Shown piece after piece: positions 17,433 to 26,166 of a stretch of 45,107 nucleotides of DNA. A program made the translations under genes and the position numbers. How positions within the stretch are numbered: the first letter of the stretch is position 1; each line of letters starts with the position of its first letter. Below the pieces are notes generated by a model. The model made no database searches. It was not told where the DNA came from and was given only the letters and a program-made list of their open reading frames with translations. This DNA comes from Vibrio sp. HI00D65 (GTDB lineage Bacteria; Pseudomonadota; Gammaproteobacteria; Enterobacterales; Vibrionaceae), in contig NZ_LWEH01000035.1 in the NCBI RefSeq assembly GCF_001635455.1, forward strand, positions 1-45,107, in the 5' to 3' direction.

Positions 17433-18581
17433 ATGTCTAGTGCATTTTACATCCCTACAATCAACTTTATGGGTACCGGCTGTTTAAAGGATGCTGCTGA
17501 TAGCATTCAGTCTCAAGGCTTTAAAAAAGGCCTTATAGTAACCGATAAAATCCTAAACCAAATTGGTGTGGTTAAGCAGGTTCAGGACCTTCTTGGCGAA
17601 CGCGGAGTGGGTGCTGTGGTATTCGACGGCACTCAACCAAACCCAACCATCACAAACGTAAACGATGGCCTTGGGCTACTCACAAACAACGACTGTGACT
17701 TTATTATCTCTCTTGGTGGCGGATCTCCACACGACTGTGCAAAAGGTATTGCACTTGTGGCTTCTAACGGCGGCAAAATTGCAGATTACGAAGGTGTCGA
17801 TCAATCTGAAAAACCGATGATTCCTCTTATCGCTATCAACACGACTGCAGGCACTGCTTCAGAAATGACACGTTTCTGCATCATCACTGATGAAGAGCGT
17901 CACATTAAGATGGCTATCGTTGATAGGCACACAACACCGCTTATTTCTGTAAACGATCCTGAGCTAATGCTTGCTAAGCCTGCATCATTGACTGCTGCAA
18001 CGGGTATGGATGCACTAACACACGCAATCGAAGCTTACGTTTCTATCGCAGCGACACCAATTACAGACGCAGTAGCAATTAAAGCCATTGAACTTGTACA
18101 AGCACACCTACGAACAGCTGTAGCACACGGCGAAGACATTGAAGCTCGTGAGCAAATGGCTTACGCACAGTTCATGGCGGGTATGGCGTTCAACAACGCG
18201 TCACTAGGCTATGTTCACGCAATGGCGCACCAATTAGGTGGCTTCTACGACCTTCCACACGGCGTGTGTAACGCTATCTTGCTACCACACGTTCAACGCT
18301 ACAATGCGCAAGTTTGTCCTGAGCGTCTGCGTGATGTTGCGAAAGCAATGGGCGTGAATGTTGAAGGTATGACACCAGAGCAAGGTGCAGAAGCAGCGAT
18401 AGAAGCAATTGTTCAACTAGCAAATGACGTGAACATCCCAACAGGTATCGCGCAACTTGGTGCAAGGCTAGAAGACATTCCTACATTGTCTGACAACGCT
18501 CTGAAAGACGCATGTGGCTTTACTAACCCTAAGCAAGCGACTCACGAAGAAATCTCTGCGATTTTCGAAGCAGCAATGTAA
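17433..18581 (+). CDS. yiaY: iron-containing alcohol dehydrogenase (YiaY/FucO family)
   Basis: NAD-dependent group III alcohol dehydrogenase. Start placed at ATG 17433 ([14 protein letters not shown]) with GGAG 8 nt upstream, giving 382 residues, the family length; the upstream in-frame codons to 17304 look non-coding. NAD-binding [10 protein letters not shown] and TTAGTASE are in the N-terminal half. The iron site is D and H in [13 protein letters not shown] in MAHQLGG and H in [14 protein letters not shown]. Closest by eye to E. coli YiaY/AdhB. A strong terminator follows. Substrate probably short-chain alcohols/aldehydes. Confidence 0.9.
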   Translation: MSSAFYIPTINFMGTGCLKDAADSIQSQGFKKGLIVTDKILNQIGVVKQVQDLLGERGVGAVVFDGTQPNPTITNVNDGLGLLTNNDCDFIISLGGGSPHDCAKGIALVASNGGKIADYEGVDQSEKPMIPLIAINTTAGTASEMTRFCIITDEERHIKMAIVDRHTTPLISVNDPELMLAKPASLTAATGMDALTHAIEAYVSIAATPITDAVAIKAIELVQAHLRTAVAHGEDIEAREQMAYAQFMAGMAFNNASLGYVHAMAHQLGGFYDLPHGVCNAILLPHVQRYNAQVCPERLRDVAKAMGVNVEGMTPEQGAEAAIEAIVQLANDVNIPTGIAQLGARLEDIPTLSDNALKDACGFTNPKQATHEEISAIFEAAM

Positions 18582-18612
18582 TCTAACGTTAAGTAAATTA
18601 TAAGCCAACCAA

Positions 18613-18641
18613 AAAACGGGCTCATTTTCAGAGCCCGTTTT
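18613..18641 (+). terminator. yiaY terminator
   Basis: AAAACGGGCTC / GAGCCCGTTTT, 11-bp perfect stem, 7-nt loop, T-tail. The 250 bp after it (18642-18889) hold no gene I can defend. Confidence 0.9.
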
Positions 18642-18889
18642 CTTTACCTGCCAGATACCAATCAAACCTCTGTTTTGAATAACCACAACTCAAGTTAAAC
18701 ATCATTAAAAGTCGCATTGTTGTAACTGCTTAGTTACAGTCAAATTATTGACACACAGAATGACAAACAGCTTCCATTGAGTCTTTGGATAGTTAGCACT
18801 TCATTATTGGCATCACTCGCTACCCACTACTCTGCTGTTGCAGAAGAAACGGATGATTGTCACAGTCAGCCAAAAGATAAACAGAAATC

Positions 18890-19324
18890 TTAACCTTTGT
18901 AATTTCTTACTCGTGCCGCTTCTGCTTCGCGTTTATCTACCACTGTTTTACCGATTGGTGCCAATGAGATAACCGCTAGCTTAAGGTGCTGAATCGCAAA
19001 TGGAATACCGATGATGGTAATAAAGCACGCTACAGCCGACATGATATGACCAATGGCAAGCCAAATACCTGCAAACAAGAACCATATGATATTACCTATC
19101 ATACCTAATGGGCTTGTCCCGATATCCATTTCATTGGTCAGTTCATCTCGAGAAATAGCCTCTTGACCAAATGGAAAGAACGAGAAATTACCCATAACAA
19201 AACACGCTCTACCCCACGGAATACCAACGATGGTTAGGAATGCAAGCAACCCAAAGAACCACCACGCCAACCCCATAAATACGCCACCGAACAGAAACCA
19301 AATGATGTTACCTATTGTTTTCAT
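18890..19324 (-). CDS. yccF: YccF family inner-membrane protein
   Basis: 144 residues (E. coli YccF 148). Internal duplication is visible: NIIWFLFGG...FLTIVGIPWGRACF (5-43) and NIIWFLFAG...FITIIGIPFAIQHLKLA (78-117), the DUF307/YccF domain pair. Four hydrophobic helices, short charged C-terminus. Function unknown. In E. coli yccF is next to yccS; here they are separated by 13 kb. Confidence 0.92.
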   Translation of the reverse strand: MKTIGNIIWFLFGGVFMGLAWWFFGLLAFLTIVGIPWGRACFVMGNFSFFPFGQEAISRDELTNEMDIGTSPLGMIGNIIWFLFAGIWLAIGHIMSAVACFITIIGIPFAIQHLKLAVISLAPIGKTVVDKREAEAARVRNYKG

Positions 19325-19558
19325 TCTGTATTCTCCAACTCTCTGAGTGCAATTTAATTACTATGCCAAATAAGGCAGTGCTTGTTTCAATAGGTTCATT
19401 ATTGTTGAGCCTTTATGAACCGTTTATGAATCAACGCTATTTTCTGTGTTTGATGCACGCCACGAAACACTAAATCCACATAGGGCTCATTGAATTTATT
19501 TGATACCATTCAGTTCTAACTAAAGCGCAGACTAAACAACGAATTTAAGGTCGAAACT

Positions 19559-19684
19559 ATGAACAATACAGAGCAGCCTAAAAAGAAAATGAAAAACTGG
19601 GTGCCTATCGTCTTCTTCGGAGTTATTAGCACCGTTCCAGTATTCATGTTCCTAGTCGACGTGTATATCAACCAGTATATGTAA
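19559..19684 (+). CDS. small single-helix membrane protein, 41 aa
   Basis: ATG 19559 with AAGG 8 nt upstream. Layout: a basic cytoplasmic head (MNNTEQPKKKMKNW), then one ~20-residue hydrophobic helix (VPIVFFGVISTVPVFMFLVD) and a short tail YINQYM. Positive-inside charge predicts the N-terminus in the cytoplasm. Followed by a perfect hairpin at 19707-19740. Codon pattern and closing hairpin support a real gene; function unknown. Confidence 0.6.
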   Translation: MNNTEQPKKKMKNWVPIVFFGVISTVPVFMFLVDVYINQYM

Positions 19685-19706
19685 CACCCTAGCGCTATCT
19701 CTGTCT

Positions 19707-19740
19707 GAATGAATACAAGCAAGCCCGCTTGTATTCATTC
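19707..19740. terminator. 14-bp perfect hairpin
   Basis: GAATGAATACAAGC / GCTTGTATTCATTC around a 6-nt loop, between the 41-aa gene (+) and the threonine-aldolase-like pseudogene (-). The T-tails are weak, so it may be a processing or bidirectional structure rather than a strict intrinsic terminator. Confidence 0.7.
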
Positions 19741-19782
19741 TAATGAGCACTCCTCACCACATTCAATTCAGCTTCTCTGCAC

Positions 19783-20859
19783 TCAAATCAGAGCTTCACT
19801 AATCAGGTCCAAGATATCGATCAGCTCATGATCTGGTAGATTTAGTAAGTTATCCCCCACATACCACTCAATCTTGCATTGATTCGGTAACTCACAGATC
19901 GCTGAGTTTCCTATCCATACTTTGTACTTACTAGCAATATTGTCTATTAAAGCAACCCCCGTCTTCGTAACTCACCGGTAAATAAAGATGAAACATGTTG
20001 ACTTGCGGTTGTTGCGGGTTCACTTTTAGTTGAGGGTAGTCCAATGAAATTTGGTAGATTTGTCTCGTGTGTTCATACAAAGCAGGCATCTGTGCTACTC
20101 GTTGATCGAACTGCATAGATGCCGATACAACATAAGGCGTACGATGATAGACATTACCGCCTTGTCGTTTCATCCAAGCTGATGCCTTGGCTACAAACTC
20201 TTTATCCCCCAACAGCAGTGAGCCACCAAGTCCGTTTAGCCCCTTGTATAGAGAGACATAAGCACTATCAAATCCCTTTGCGATTTCACTGTAAGGTTTT
20301 TGGTAACATGCACCACACTCCCACAAGCGTGCACCATCCATATGCAGATGAATGGATTGTCCATTGCTATACTGCTTAATCGCTTCGAGTTCTTCCCATT
20401 CTGGTAGCTGACCACCAATTTCTCGCATCGGCAACTCGTAAAGCGCTGCTGCAATTTCATCTGGCCACGCTTTCAAGTCATCGACATTCCAAGTACGAAA
20501 CACATTGCCCACTGGCAGCATATTAAAGCGGTTCTGGAGCTGATACCCTTGGCGCTCATGACGCAGAATATGACTCGATTCATGCATCGCAATCAGCGGG
20601 TTTCTTTTCTCTTGGCGGGCGATCTCTAACGCTGTTGGTTGATTCATGGTGCCAGTGATCACAAACACAGCCGCTTCATAACCAAGCAACTCTGCGACTT
20701 TGGTTTCAAAGCCTCCGATGAACTCACCATCCCCGTATGTATCGTGATGTATGTTGTGCTGTTCACCCCATTCAGCCATTTGAGCAAATGTTTGTGCCGG
20801 AGTCGGACTAAGTGACCTGAAATAAACAAATTACACTGTTGACGCAAGTCCATGCTCAT
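19783..20859 (-). pseudogene. threonine aldolase-like (beta-eliminating lyase) gene with two frameshifts
   Basis: PLP-dependent fold-type I protein of the threonine-aldolase/beta-eliminating lyase family. It starts at ATG 20859 (MSMDLRQQCNLFISGH), with GGA upstream. Near 20808-20812 one base seems missing and reading moves to SPTPAQTFAQMAEWGEQHN. The long middle frame contains MHESSH, the PLP lysine in SLYKGLNGLGG and HLHMDGARLWE. At the C-run 19956-19960 one extra base shifts reading again to DGVALIDNIASKYKVWIGNS...DHELIDILDLISEALI and a TGA at 19783. Together the three pieces make a full-length ~350-residue enzyme. Either a decayed gene or two consensus errors. Confidence 0.75.
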
Positions 20860-20888
20860 ACTTTTTCCTTTATTCATTGTTGTTCTAT

Positions 20889-20919
20889 GTAGAGAGATTG
20901 AATTATTTACGTTCTCTAC
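20889..20919. promoter_or_regulatory. inverted repeat in the 20860-21163 intergenic region
   Basis: GTAGAGA / TCTCTAC, 7-bp arms, 17-nt spacer. It lies between the divergent threonine-aldolase-like gene and the KefF-like gene. Candidate operator only; the rest of the 304-bp gap is AT-rich without other structure. Confidence 0.3.
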
Positions 20920-21163
20920 CAACGTTGACATAAAATACGCTGGTTCACTTTTATTATTCACGAATAATTAGTTTTACTTAGTCGTAGAGTGGAGGTGCGA
21001 GAAACTCCTAAATCAGAGCATGTTTTATATAATTAAACACTCGGTAAACCTATGTATCTAAACAGATAAGTATGGGCTAATTCGTTGTTCTTCAATCATT
21101 CTTCTATTATTGTATATCTATAATTCCAATAAGCATTATTCGTTAACGGACAAAGAGGGCTTT

Positions 21164-21781
21164 ATGTCGAAAAATCGAGTCTTGGTGCTATTCGCCCACC
21201 CTTCTCAGCATCGCTCTGAAGCAAACAAACCATTATTCGAACAAGCCAAGCATATTGATGGCGTGACCTGTGTTGATCTCTATGCTGAATATCCAACTTT
21301 CAAAATTAACATCTATCGTGAACAGAAACGCCTGTTGGACCATGACATCATCATTTTTCAATTCCCACTTTATTGGTATTCAACTCCGGCAATTCTAAAA
21401 GAGTGGCAAGACCTTGTTCTTGAGTATGGTTTTGCCTACGGCACGGATGGCAATGAATTAGAAGGCAAAAGCTTAGTCTGTAGTATCACAGCTGGTGGTA
21501 AACAAGACGCCTACCAATGCCATGGCTACAACCATTTCACCATCAGAGAATTGCTTCACCCTATTGAGCAAACGGCCTCATTATGTGGCATGAACTATCT
21601 TGCCCCCTTCGCGCTATTTGGTTCACGTACCGCTCTGGAAGAAAACCGCATTCAAGAGCATGTCGACAACTATAAGTTTCTATTAGAGGCATTAGTTGCT
21701 GGCAAAGTGAACGTAAAAAAAGCCGGCAAGGCAGAAAAGCTCAATCACTACGTTGAAGATTTAAAAGCTGAGGTTAAATAA
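21164..21781 (+). CDS. KefF/KefG-type NAD(P)H oxidoreductase, K+ efflux ancillary subunit
   Basis: Flavodoxin-fold (PF02525-type) protein. Start chosen at ATG 21164 (MSKNRVLVLFAHPSQHRSEA) after GAGGG, giving 205 residues; KefF/KefG are ~176-184. Family marks: LVLFAHPSQHRS N-terminus, FQFPLYWYSTPAILKEWQD, FAYG, ITAGG and YLAPFALFGS. The stop codon overlaps the next start (TAATG at 21779-21783), so the two proteins are made in a coupled way. In E. coli this subunit activates the glutathione-gated K+/H+ antiporter. The C-terminal ~25 residues are a lysine-rich extension. Confidence 0.9.
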   Translation: MSKNRVLVLFAHPSQHRSEANKPLFEQAKHIDGVTCVDLYAEYPTFKINIYREQKRLLDHDIIIFQFPLYWYSTPAILKEWQDLVLEYGFAYGTDGNELEGKSLVCSITAGGKQDAYQCHGYNHFTIRELLHPIEQTASLCGMNYLAPFALFGSRTALEENRIQEHVDNYKFLLEALVAGKVNVKKAGKAEKLNHYVEDLKAEVK

Positions 21782-23703
21782 TGACGGGATATTTTCTACA
21801 GGCATTTATTTACTTAGTCGCTGCTGTTATCGCAGTACCGATTGCTAAAAGGTTGGGGTTAGGTTCAGTACTCGGTTATTTGATTGCCGGTGTTGTCATC
21901 GGCCCTATCATTGGTCTTGTGGGTGAAGAGACAACTACAATTCAGCACTTTGCCGAATTCGGCGTGGTGATGATGCTGTTTCTAGTTGGCCTTGAACTTG
22001 AGCCTAAGATGCTATGGGCAATGCGAAACCGCTTGATGGGGCTTGGTGGCCTGCAAGTGGGAGGCACCGTAGCCATTGTAATGGGCATTGCTCTTGTACT
22101 TGGCCAACCTTGGACTATCGCTCTCACTATCGGCTTAATCTTTGCACTCTCTTCAACAGCAATCGTTCTCCAAACGTTCAATGAAAAAGGGCTATCAAAG
22201 ACCGAAGGCGGTAAGAATGCTTTCTCGGTTCTTTTATTCCAAGATATTGCCGTAATTCCGATGCTGGCATTCATTCCTTTACTTGCATTGCCTGAGTTGG
22301 TTGCTTCGGCTGAAACCGCAGCACAAACCGTAGCACACCACGATGAGTTGAGTTTAGTGGCAGGCCTTCCAAGCTGGGCTTACGGTCTTGTGATTACGGC
22401 ATCGATCGCGATTGTGGTCGTTGGAGGGCACTACTTAAGTCGCCCACTGTTCCGCTTCGTGGCAAGCTCCGGTTTACGTGAAATCTTCACAGCGACCGCA
22501 CTGATGCTGGTCATTGGTATTGCTGCGCTGATGAGCCTTGTCGGTCTATCACCTGCGTTGGGGACTTTCCTTGCGGGCGTGGTATTAGCGAACAGTGAAT
22601 TCAGGCACGAACTGGAATCGAACATCGACCCATTCAAAGGGTTATTACTTGGTCTGTTCTTTATCACGGTAGGTGCAGACATCGACTTTGGTGTTTTGTT
22701 CAACGACTTTGCACTTATCATCGGCCTAACAATTGGTGTAATGGCACTTAAAGCACTAGTACTATTCACCCTCGCGCTGATCTTTAAAATCAAAAATAGT
22801 GACCGTTGGTTATTTACACTGAGCTTGGCACAAACCGGTGAATTCGGATTCGTACTATTAAGCTTCTCTGCGCAAAACCACGTACTACCAGCTGACCTAG
22901 TTCAAACGCTATCACTAGTGGTTGCTCTTTCGATGTTCCTAACTCCAGGCCTGTTTATTCTGTTTGATAAGGTAATCCTGCCTCGTTACGAGCAAAAATC
23001 TAATGACCGTGAAGAAGATACCATCGAAGAGAAAGGCACTGTAATCATTGCTGGTATCGGTCGATTCGGTCAGATCGTTAACCGCTTATTGGTATCGAAT
23101 GATGTTAAAACGGTGGTTCTGGACCATCAGGCTAACCAAGTAGATGTACTGCGCTCTATTAATATTAAGTCTTACTTTGGTGATGCGACTCGTCACGACC
23201 TATTGCACACTGCGGGTATCGAAGAAGCAGCAATGCTTGTTGTGGCCATCGATAATCAAGACTCTAGCGTGGAGCTCGTCAAATACGTGAAGCACACCTA
23301 TCCTAAAGTAAAAATCTTGGTTCGTGCGTTCGACCGTGGTCATAGTTACCGCTTGAGAGAAGCTGGCGCTGATTTCGTGGAATCAGAAACCTACCACTCA
23401 GCACTAGAAATGGGCGCACAAGCCTTACGCTCGTTGGGTCATCATCCATTCTTCGTAGAGCAGCAGAAATCGACCTATCAACGTGTTGAAAGCCGTAAGT
23501 CTGAAAAGCTATTCAAAGCTTGGTCGGAAGCAGAAGACAATCCAAGGTACGACAACAACTATCGACAGATATTTATTCACCTCGAAGAAGCAATGAAAGA
23601 AGACATGAAGAAAGACCGCTCCGATAAGCACTCTCGCTCAGAGCGTGGTTGGACACCACCTCCAAAAGGTTATGCTGACGGTTTTGAGGAAGAGGAATCA
23701 TAG
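21781..23703 (+). CDS. KefB/KefC-type CPA2 K+/H+ antiporter with RCK domain
   Basis: 640-residue inner-membrane antiporter. Residues ~1-390 hold twelve to thirteen hydrophobic segments of the CPA2 Na+/H+ exchanger fold, with GLELEPKMLW (about 73-82) at the site of the KefC regulatory loop and LLFQDIAVIPML carrying the conserved QD. A TrkA-N/RCK domain follows (about 420-535) with nucleotide motif GIGRFGQIV and acidic VVLDH. The charged C-terminal tail (about 570-640) is longer than in E. coli. Translationally coupled to the KefF-like partner; ends before a strong terminator. By homology a glutathione-gated K+ efflux system protecting against electrophiles such as the methylglyoxal made by MgsA. 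Confidence 0.9.
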   Translation: MTGYFLQAFIYLVAAVIAVPIAKRLGLGSVLGYLIAGVVIGPIIGLVGEETTTIQHFAEFGVVMMLFLVGLELEPKMLWAMRNRLMGLGGLQVGGTVAIVMGIALVLGQPWTIALTIGLIFALSSTAIVLQTFNEKGLSKTEGGKNAFSVLLFQDIAVIPMLAFIPLLALPELVASAETAAQTVAHHDELSLVAGLPSWAYGLVITASIAIVVVGGHYLSRPLFRFVASSGLREIFTATALMLVIGIAALMSLVGLSPALGTFLAGVVLANSEFRHELESNIDPFKGLLLGLFFITVGADIDFGVLFNDFALIIGLTIGVMALKALVLFTLALIFKIKNSDRWLFTLSLAQTGEFGFVLLSFSAQNHVLPADLVQTLSLVVALSMFLTPGLFILFDKVILPRYEQKSNDREEDTIEEKGTVIIAGIGRFGQIVNRLLVSNDVKTVVLDHQANQVDVLRSINIKSYFGDATRHDLLHTAGIEEAAMLVVAIDNQDSSVELVKYVKHTYPKVKILVRAFDRGHSYRLREAGADFVESETYHSALEMGAQALRSLGHHPFFVEQQKSTYQRVESRKSEKLFKAWSEAEDNPRYDNNYRQIFIHLEEAMKEDMKKDRSDKHSRSERGWTPPPKGYADGFEEEES

Positions 23704-23725
23704 ACTTCGATTCCTAAACCTAGTT

Positions 23726-23749
23726 AAAAGCGGCTACTTAGCCGCTTTT
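23726..23749 (+). terminator. terminator of the kef-like operon
   Basis: AAAAGCGGCT / AGCCGCTTTT with a 4-nt loop and a T-run. Confidence 0.9.
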
Positions 23750-24128
23750 TCTTTATGTATGGCTTCTAAATACCGTAAACAAGTGCTATTTATTGATGTG
23801 TAGATGGATAATAATCGCAATTAATGTGATCAGGTTATGATTTTTAATCTCATCCCTCTCTTCAAAAAGGATTTAACTTTTCACATTTTTGAAACATACC
23901 CACCACGCACAAACCTTATTAAAACTATGGTTTATATGCACTTATTTTAACCATACTTGACTCAGTTAAAATTCCGAGAACCAGTTTCAGGGCGTTGAAA
24001 ACCATTGCATATATCAAAGTTGACCTTACCAACTACCACAAAAGCATTCACAAAACCAATATCTGAATCGTCTAATTCACAAATCAGAGCCAATCTAATT
24101 AACATAAATGTTTCAAAAGGCGTCTGTG

Positions 24129-24143
24129 GTTACAATTTGTAAC
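24129..24143 (+). promoter_or_regulatory. palindrome upstream of DUF819 gene
   Basis: GTTACA-att-TGTAAC is a perfect dyad 75-90 bp before the start codon, in a 514-bp gene-free region (23704-24217). A small hairpin GTGAG / CTCAC (24181-24199) precedes the strong ribosome site AAAGGAG. Candidate operator; regulator unknown. Confidence 0.45.
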
Positions 24144-24217
24144 GAATTGAAGTTATCGGTATAGTCCTGCCATCAAAAAAGTGAGACCTATGCGCTCACC
24201 TTAAAGGAGATATAATA

Positions 24218-25441
24218 ATGATCACTAATGATGCCGTAATTATGGGCATGTTAGCTGTTATTCTTGGCGGTGTATTTATCACGGAAAGTAGCCAAAACAG
24301 CGCACTGAAAAAATTCTATTCATTCATCCCTGGCCTATTGCTCTGCTACTTTGTTCCTTCATTGTTGAACAGCTTTGGTATCATCGATGCGTCAAACTCA
24401 AAACTATACTTCGTAGCAAGCCGCTACCTCCTACCTGCGGCACTGGTTCTACTAATCATTTCAGCAGACCTACGTAAGATCTTTGGTCTTGGCTCAAAAG
24501 CCGTCATTATGTTCCTAACCGGTACCGCTGGTATTATCATTGGTGGTCCTCTGGCGATTCTAATCATCGACCAAGTAAACCCTGACCTAGTATCTGGCGA
24601 CGTATGGCGCGGCCTAACGACAGTAGCAGGTTCTTGGATTGGTGGCGGTGCAAACCAAGCTGCGATGAAAGAAGTGTTCGAGGTAAATGATAAACTGTTT
24701 TCATCAATGATTACGGTTGACGTTATCTGTGCAAACATCTGGATGGCAGTTCTACTGATTATGGCTGGCCGTCAGAAGAAAATTGACGCATGGCTAAAAG
24801 CAGACACTTCTTCAATCGAAGAGCTGAAAGAAACGGTATCGAAATACCAAGAAGAAAACGCTCGCCCGACAACAACAACCGATCTCATGAAGATCGCTGG
24901 GATTGCCTTTGGTCTAACAGGCCTTGCTCACTTCTTCAGTGACCTAATCGCACCATGGATCTCAACGAACGCTCCAGAACTAGCAAAATACAGCCTAACA
25001 TCTGGCTTCTTCTGGCTAATCGTTATGGTAACAACGTTCGCGTTGATCGCTTCGTGCTTCAAATCGACACGTAACCTAGAGCACAGTGGTGCATCGAAAA
25101 TTGGTTCAGCGTTCATCTATATCCTAGTTGCTACCATCGGTATGCAAATGGACGTTACAGCAATCTTTGACAACCCAGGTTACTTCTTTATTGGTATCAC
25201 ATGGCTAACTATCCATGCCCTACTCATGATTGCGATGGCGAAAATCATTCGTGCACCACTGTTCTTCATGGCAGTAGGTAGCCAAGCTAACGTTGGTGGT
25301 GCAGCATCGGCTCCTGTGGTTGCAGCAGCATTCCACCCAGCATTGGCTCCAGTAGGTATCTTGATGGCCGTACTAGGTTACGCATTAGGTACATACGGCG
25401 CTTACATCTGTGGCCTAATCATGCAGGCTGCTGCGGGTTAA
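24218..25441 (+). CDS. DUF819 (YjcL-like) multi-pass membrane protein
   Basis: 407 residues, about ten to eleven hydrophobic helices, best ribosome site of the window (AAAGGAGATATAATAATG). Family marks of DUF819: SWIGGGANQAAMKEVF (about 139-154), MQMDV after IYILVATIG, and the C-terminal GSQANVGGAASAPVVAAAFHP. Related in fold plan to sodium-coupled transporters with two repeated bundles; the transported molecule is not known. A ~30-residue hydrophilic loop (about 190-225) separates the halves. Closed by a 16-bp terminator. Single-gene unit with a long regulatory leader. Confidence 0.88.
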   Translation: MITNDAVIMGMLAVILGGVFITESSQNSALKKFYSFIPGLLLCYFVPSLLNSFGIIDASNSKLYFVASRYLLPAALVLLIISADLRKIFGLGSKAVIMFLTGTAGIIIGGPLAILIIDQVNPDLVSGDVWRGLTTVAGSWIGGGANQAAMKEVFEVNDKLFSSMITVDVICANIWMAVLLIMAGRQKKIDAWLKADTSSIEELKETVSKYQEENARPTTTTDLMKIAGIAFGLTGLAHFFSDLIAPWISTNAPELAKYSLTSGFFWLIVMVTTFALIASCFKSTRNLEHSGASKIGSAFIYILVATIGMQMDVTAIFDNPGYFFIGITWLTIHALLMIAMAKIIRAPLFFMAVGSQANVGGAASAPVVAAAFHPALAPVGILMAVLGYALGTYGAYICGLIMQAAAG

Positions 25442-25477
25442 TTAAGCTAACCTTAGCGCAAATTACCCATTAAACAT

Positions 25478-25513
25478 AAAAGTCCGATATTGGTACGCCA
25501 ATATCGGACTTTT
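25478..25513 (+). terminator. terminator of DUF819 gene
   Basis: AAAAGTCCGATATTGG / CCAATATCGGACTTTT, 16-bp perfect stem, 4-nt loop, T-run on both strands; serves the converging small gene too. Confidence 0.93.
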
Positions 25514-25519
25514 TTATGT

Positions 25520-25765
25520 CTACAGATTAGTCATGATGTAATGAAAACAAGGAATAAAGATCATCTGTAGTCCCAAGAATGCCAACAGATACTGAAGAGT
25601 TTCATTTTTGGACTTCTCAATCTTTTTGTTCACATACGATTGAGAGACGGGTTCGATTTCATTAATCGATTCTTTAAATGCTTGGGCAAGTAACACCGCT
25701 CTCTTCTCTGGAACGTCTGCGTTAATCAGTGTATTAGATAATTTTATGACGTCTACTCGTACCAT
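25520..25765 (-). CDS. small coiled-coil protein with C-terminal membrane anchor (DUF1640-like)
   Basis: 81 residues from ATG 25765; a TTG four codons upstream is an alternative. VDVIKLSNTLINADVPEKRAVLLAQAFKES is like the N-terminal helix of DUF1640/CCDC90-type proteins, in which an 'EKQAEA' turn precedes a coiled coil. A charged linker (NKKIEKSKNETLQ) leads to one hydrophobic helix LLAFLGLQMIFIPCFHYIM at the C-terminus, so tail-anchored. Family assignment is by pattern and moderate; function unknown. Confidence 0.6.
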   Translation of the reverse strand: MVRVDVIKLSNTLINADVPEKRAVLLAQAFKESINEIEPVSQSYVNKKIEKSKNETLQYLLAFLGLQMIFIPCFHYIMTNL

Positions 25766-25777
25766 TTTATACACCAA

Positions 25778-26166
25778 TAATTAAATTCAGTGCTTGAAAT
25801 CTATCATAGAGAGTAGATCGTATGTCACTTCAAAATGAATAGTATGTTTTAAGTTTATTCTTGGTTTCAAACCACTTTTGGTTTTGTTTTCATTAGCTTT
25901 TTTGTAAAGGAATTTAGGCCGAACTCTATCCTATTGATGACACCATCGCTTTGTTTGATAGCAACATCTACCCTGCTGAGTCTTTGTTATATATACCTTG
26001 ATACTCAAATATGGCTTTGTTGTGGTTAGTTTGAAGTTCATAGCAGTTGATCTTAGACAGCGTTGGCACCGGTTTAATGCTGGAGCGCTAGCAACTTCTG
26101 CTGATGACTCATTTACGTTTACAACAAAGAGATAAAGCGGTATGTATTTTGACTACTACTATGAAT
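25778..26166. other. gene-free stretch with possible decayed coding sequence
   Basis: Two overlapping plus-strand fragments look protein-like but lack starts: one around 25920-26000 (…LYPIDDTIALFDSNIYPAES…) and one ending at a TAA near 26136 (…LRQRWHRFNAGALATS…). No domain recognised; perhaps debris at the left edge of the accessory module. Confidence 0.25.

Noticed and set aside
18755..18894. Short plus-strand frame ending ...THYSAVAEETDDCHSQPKDK... TAA, looking like a signal-peptide protein
   Set aside because: No ATG/GTG start in frame before the hydrophobic part and no ribosome site; under 40 codons.
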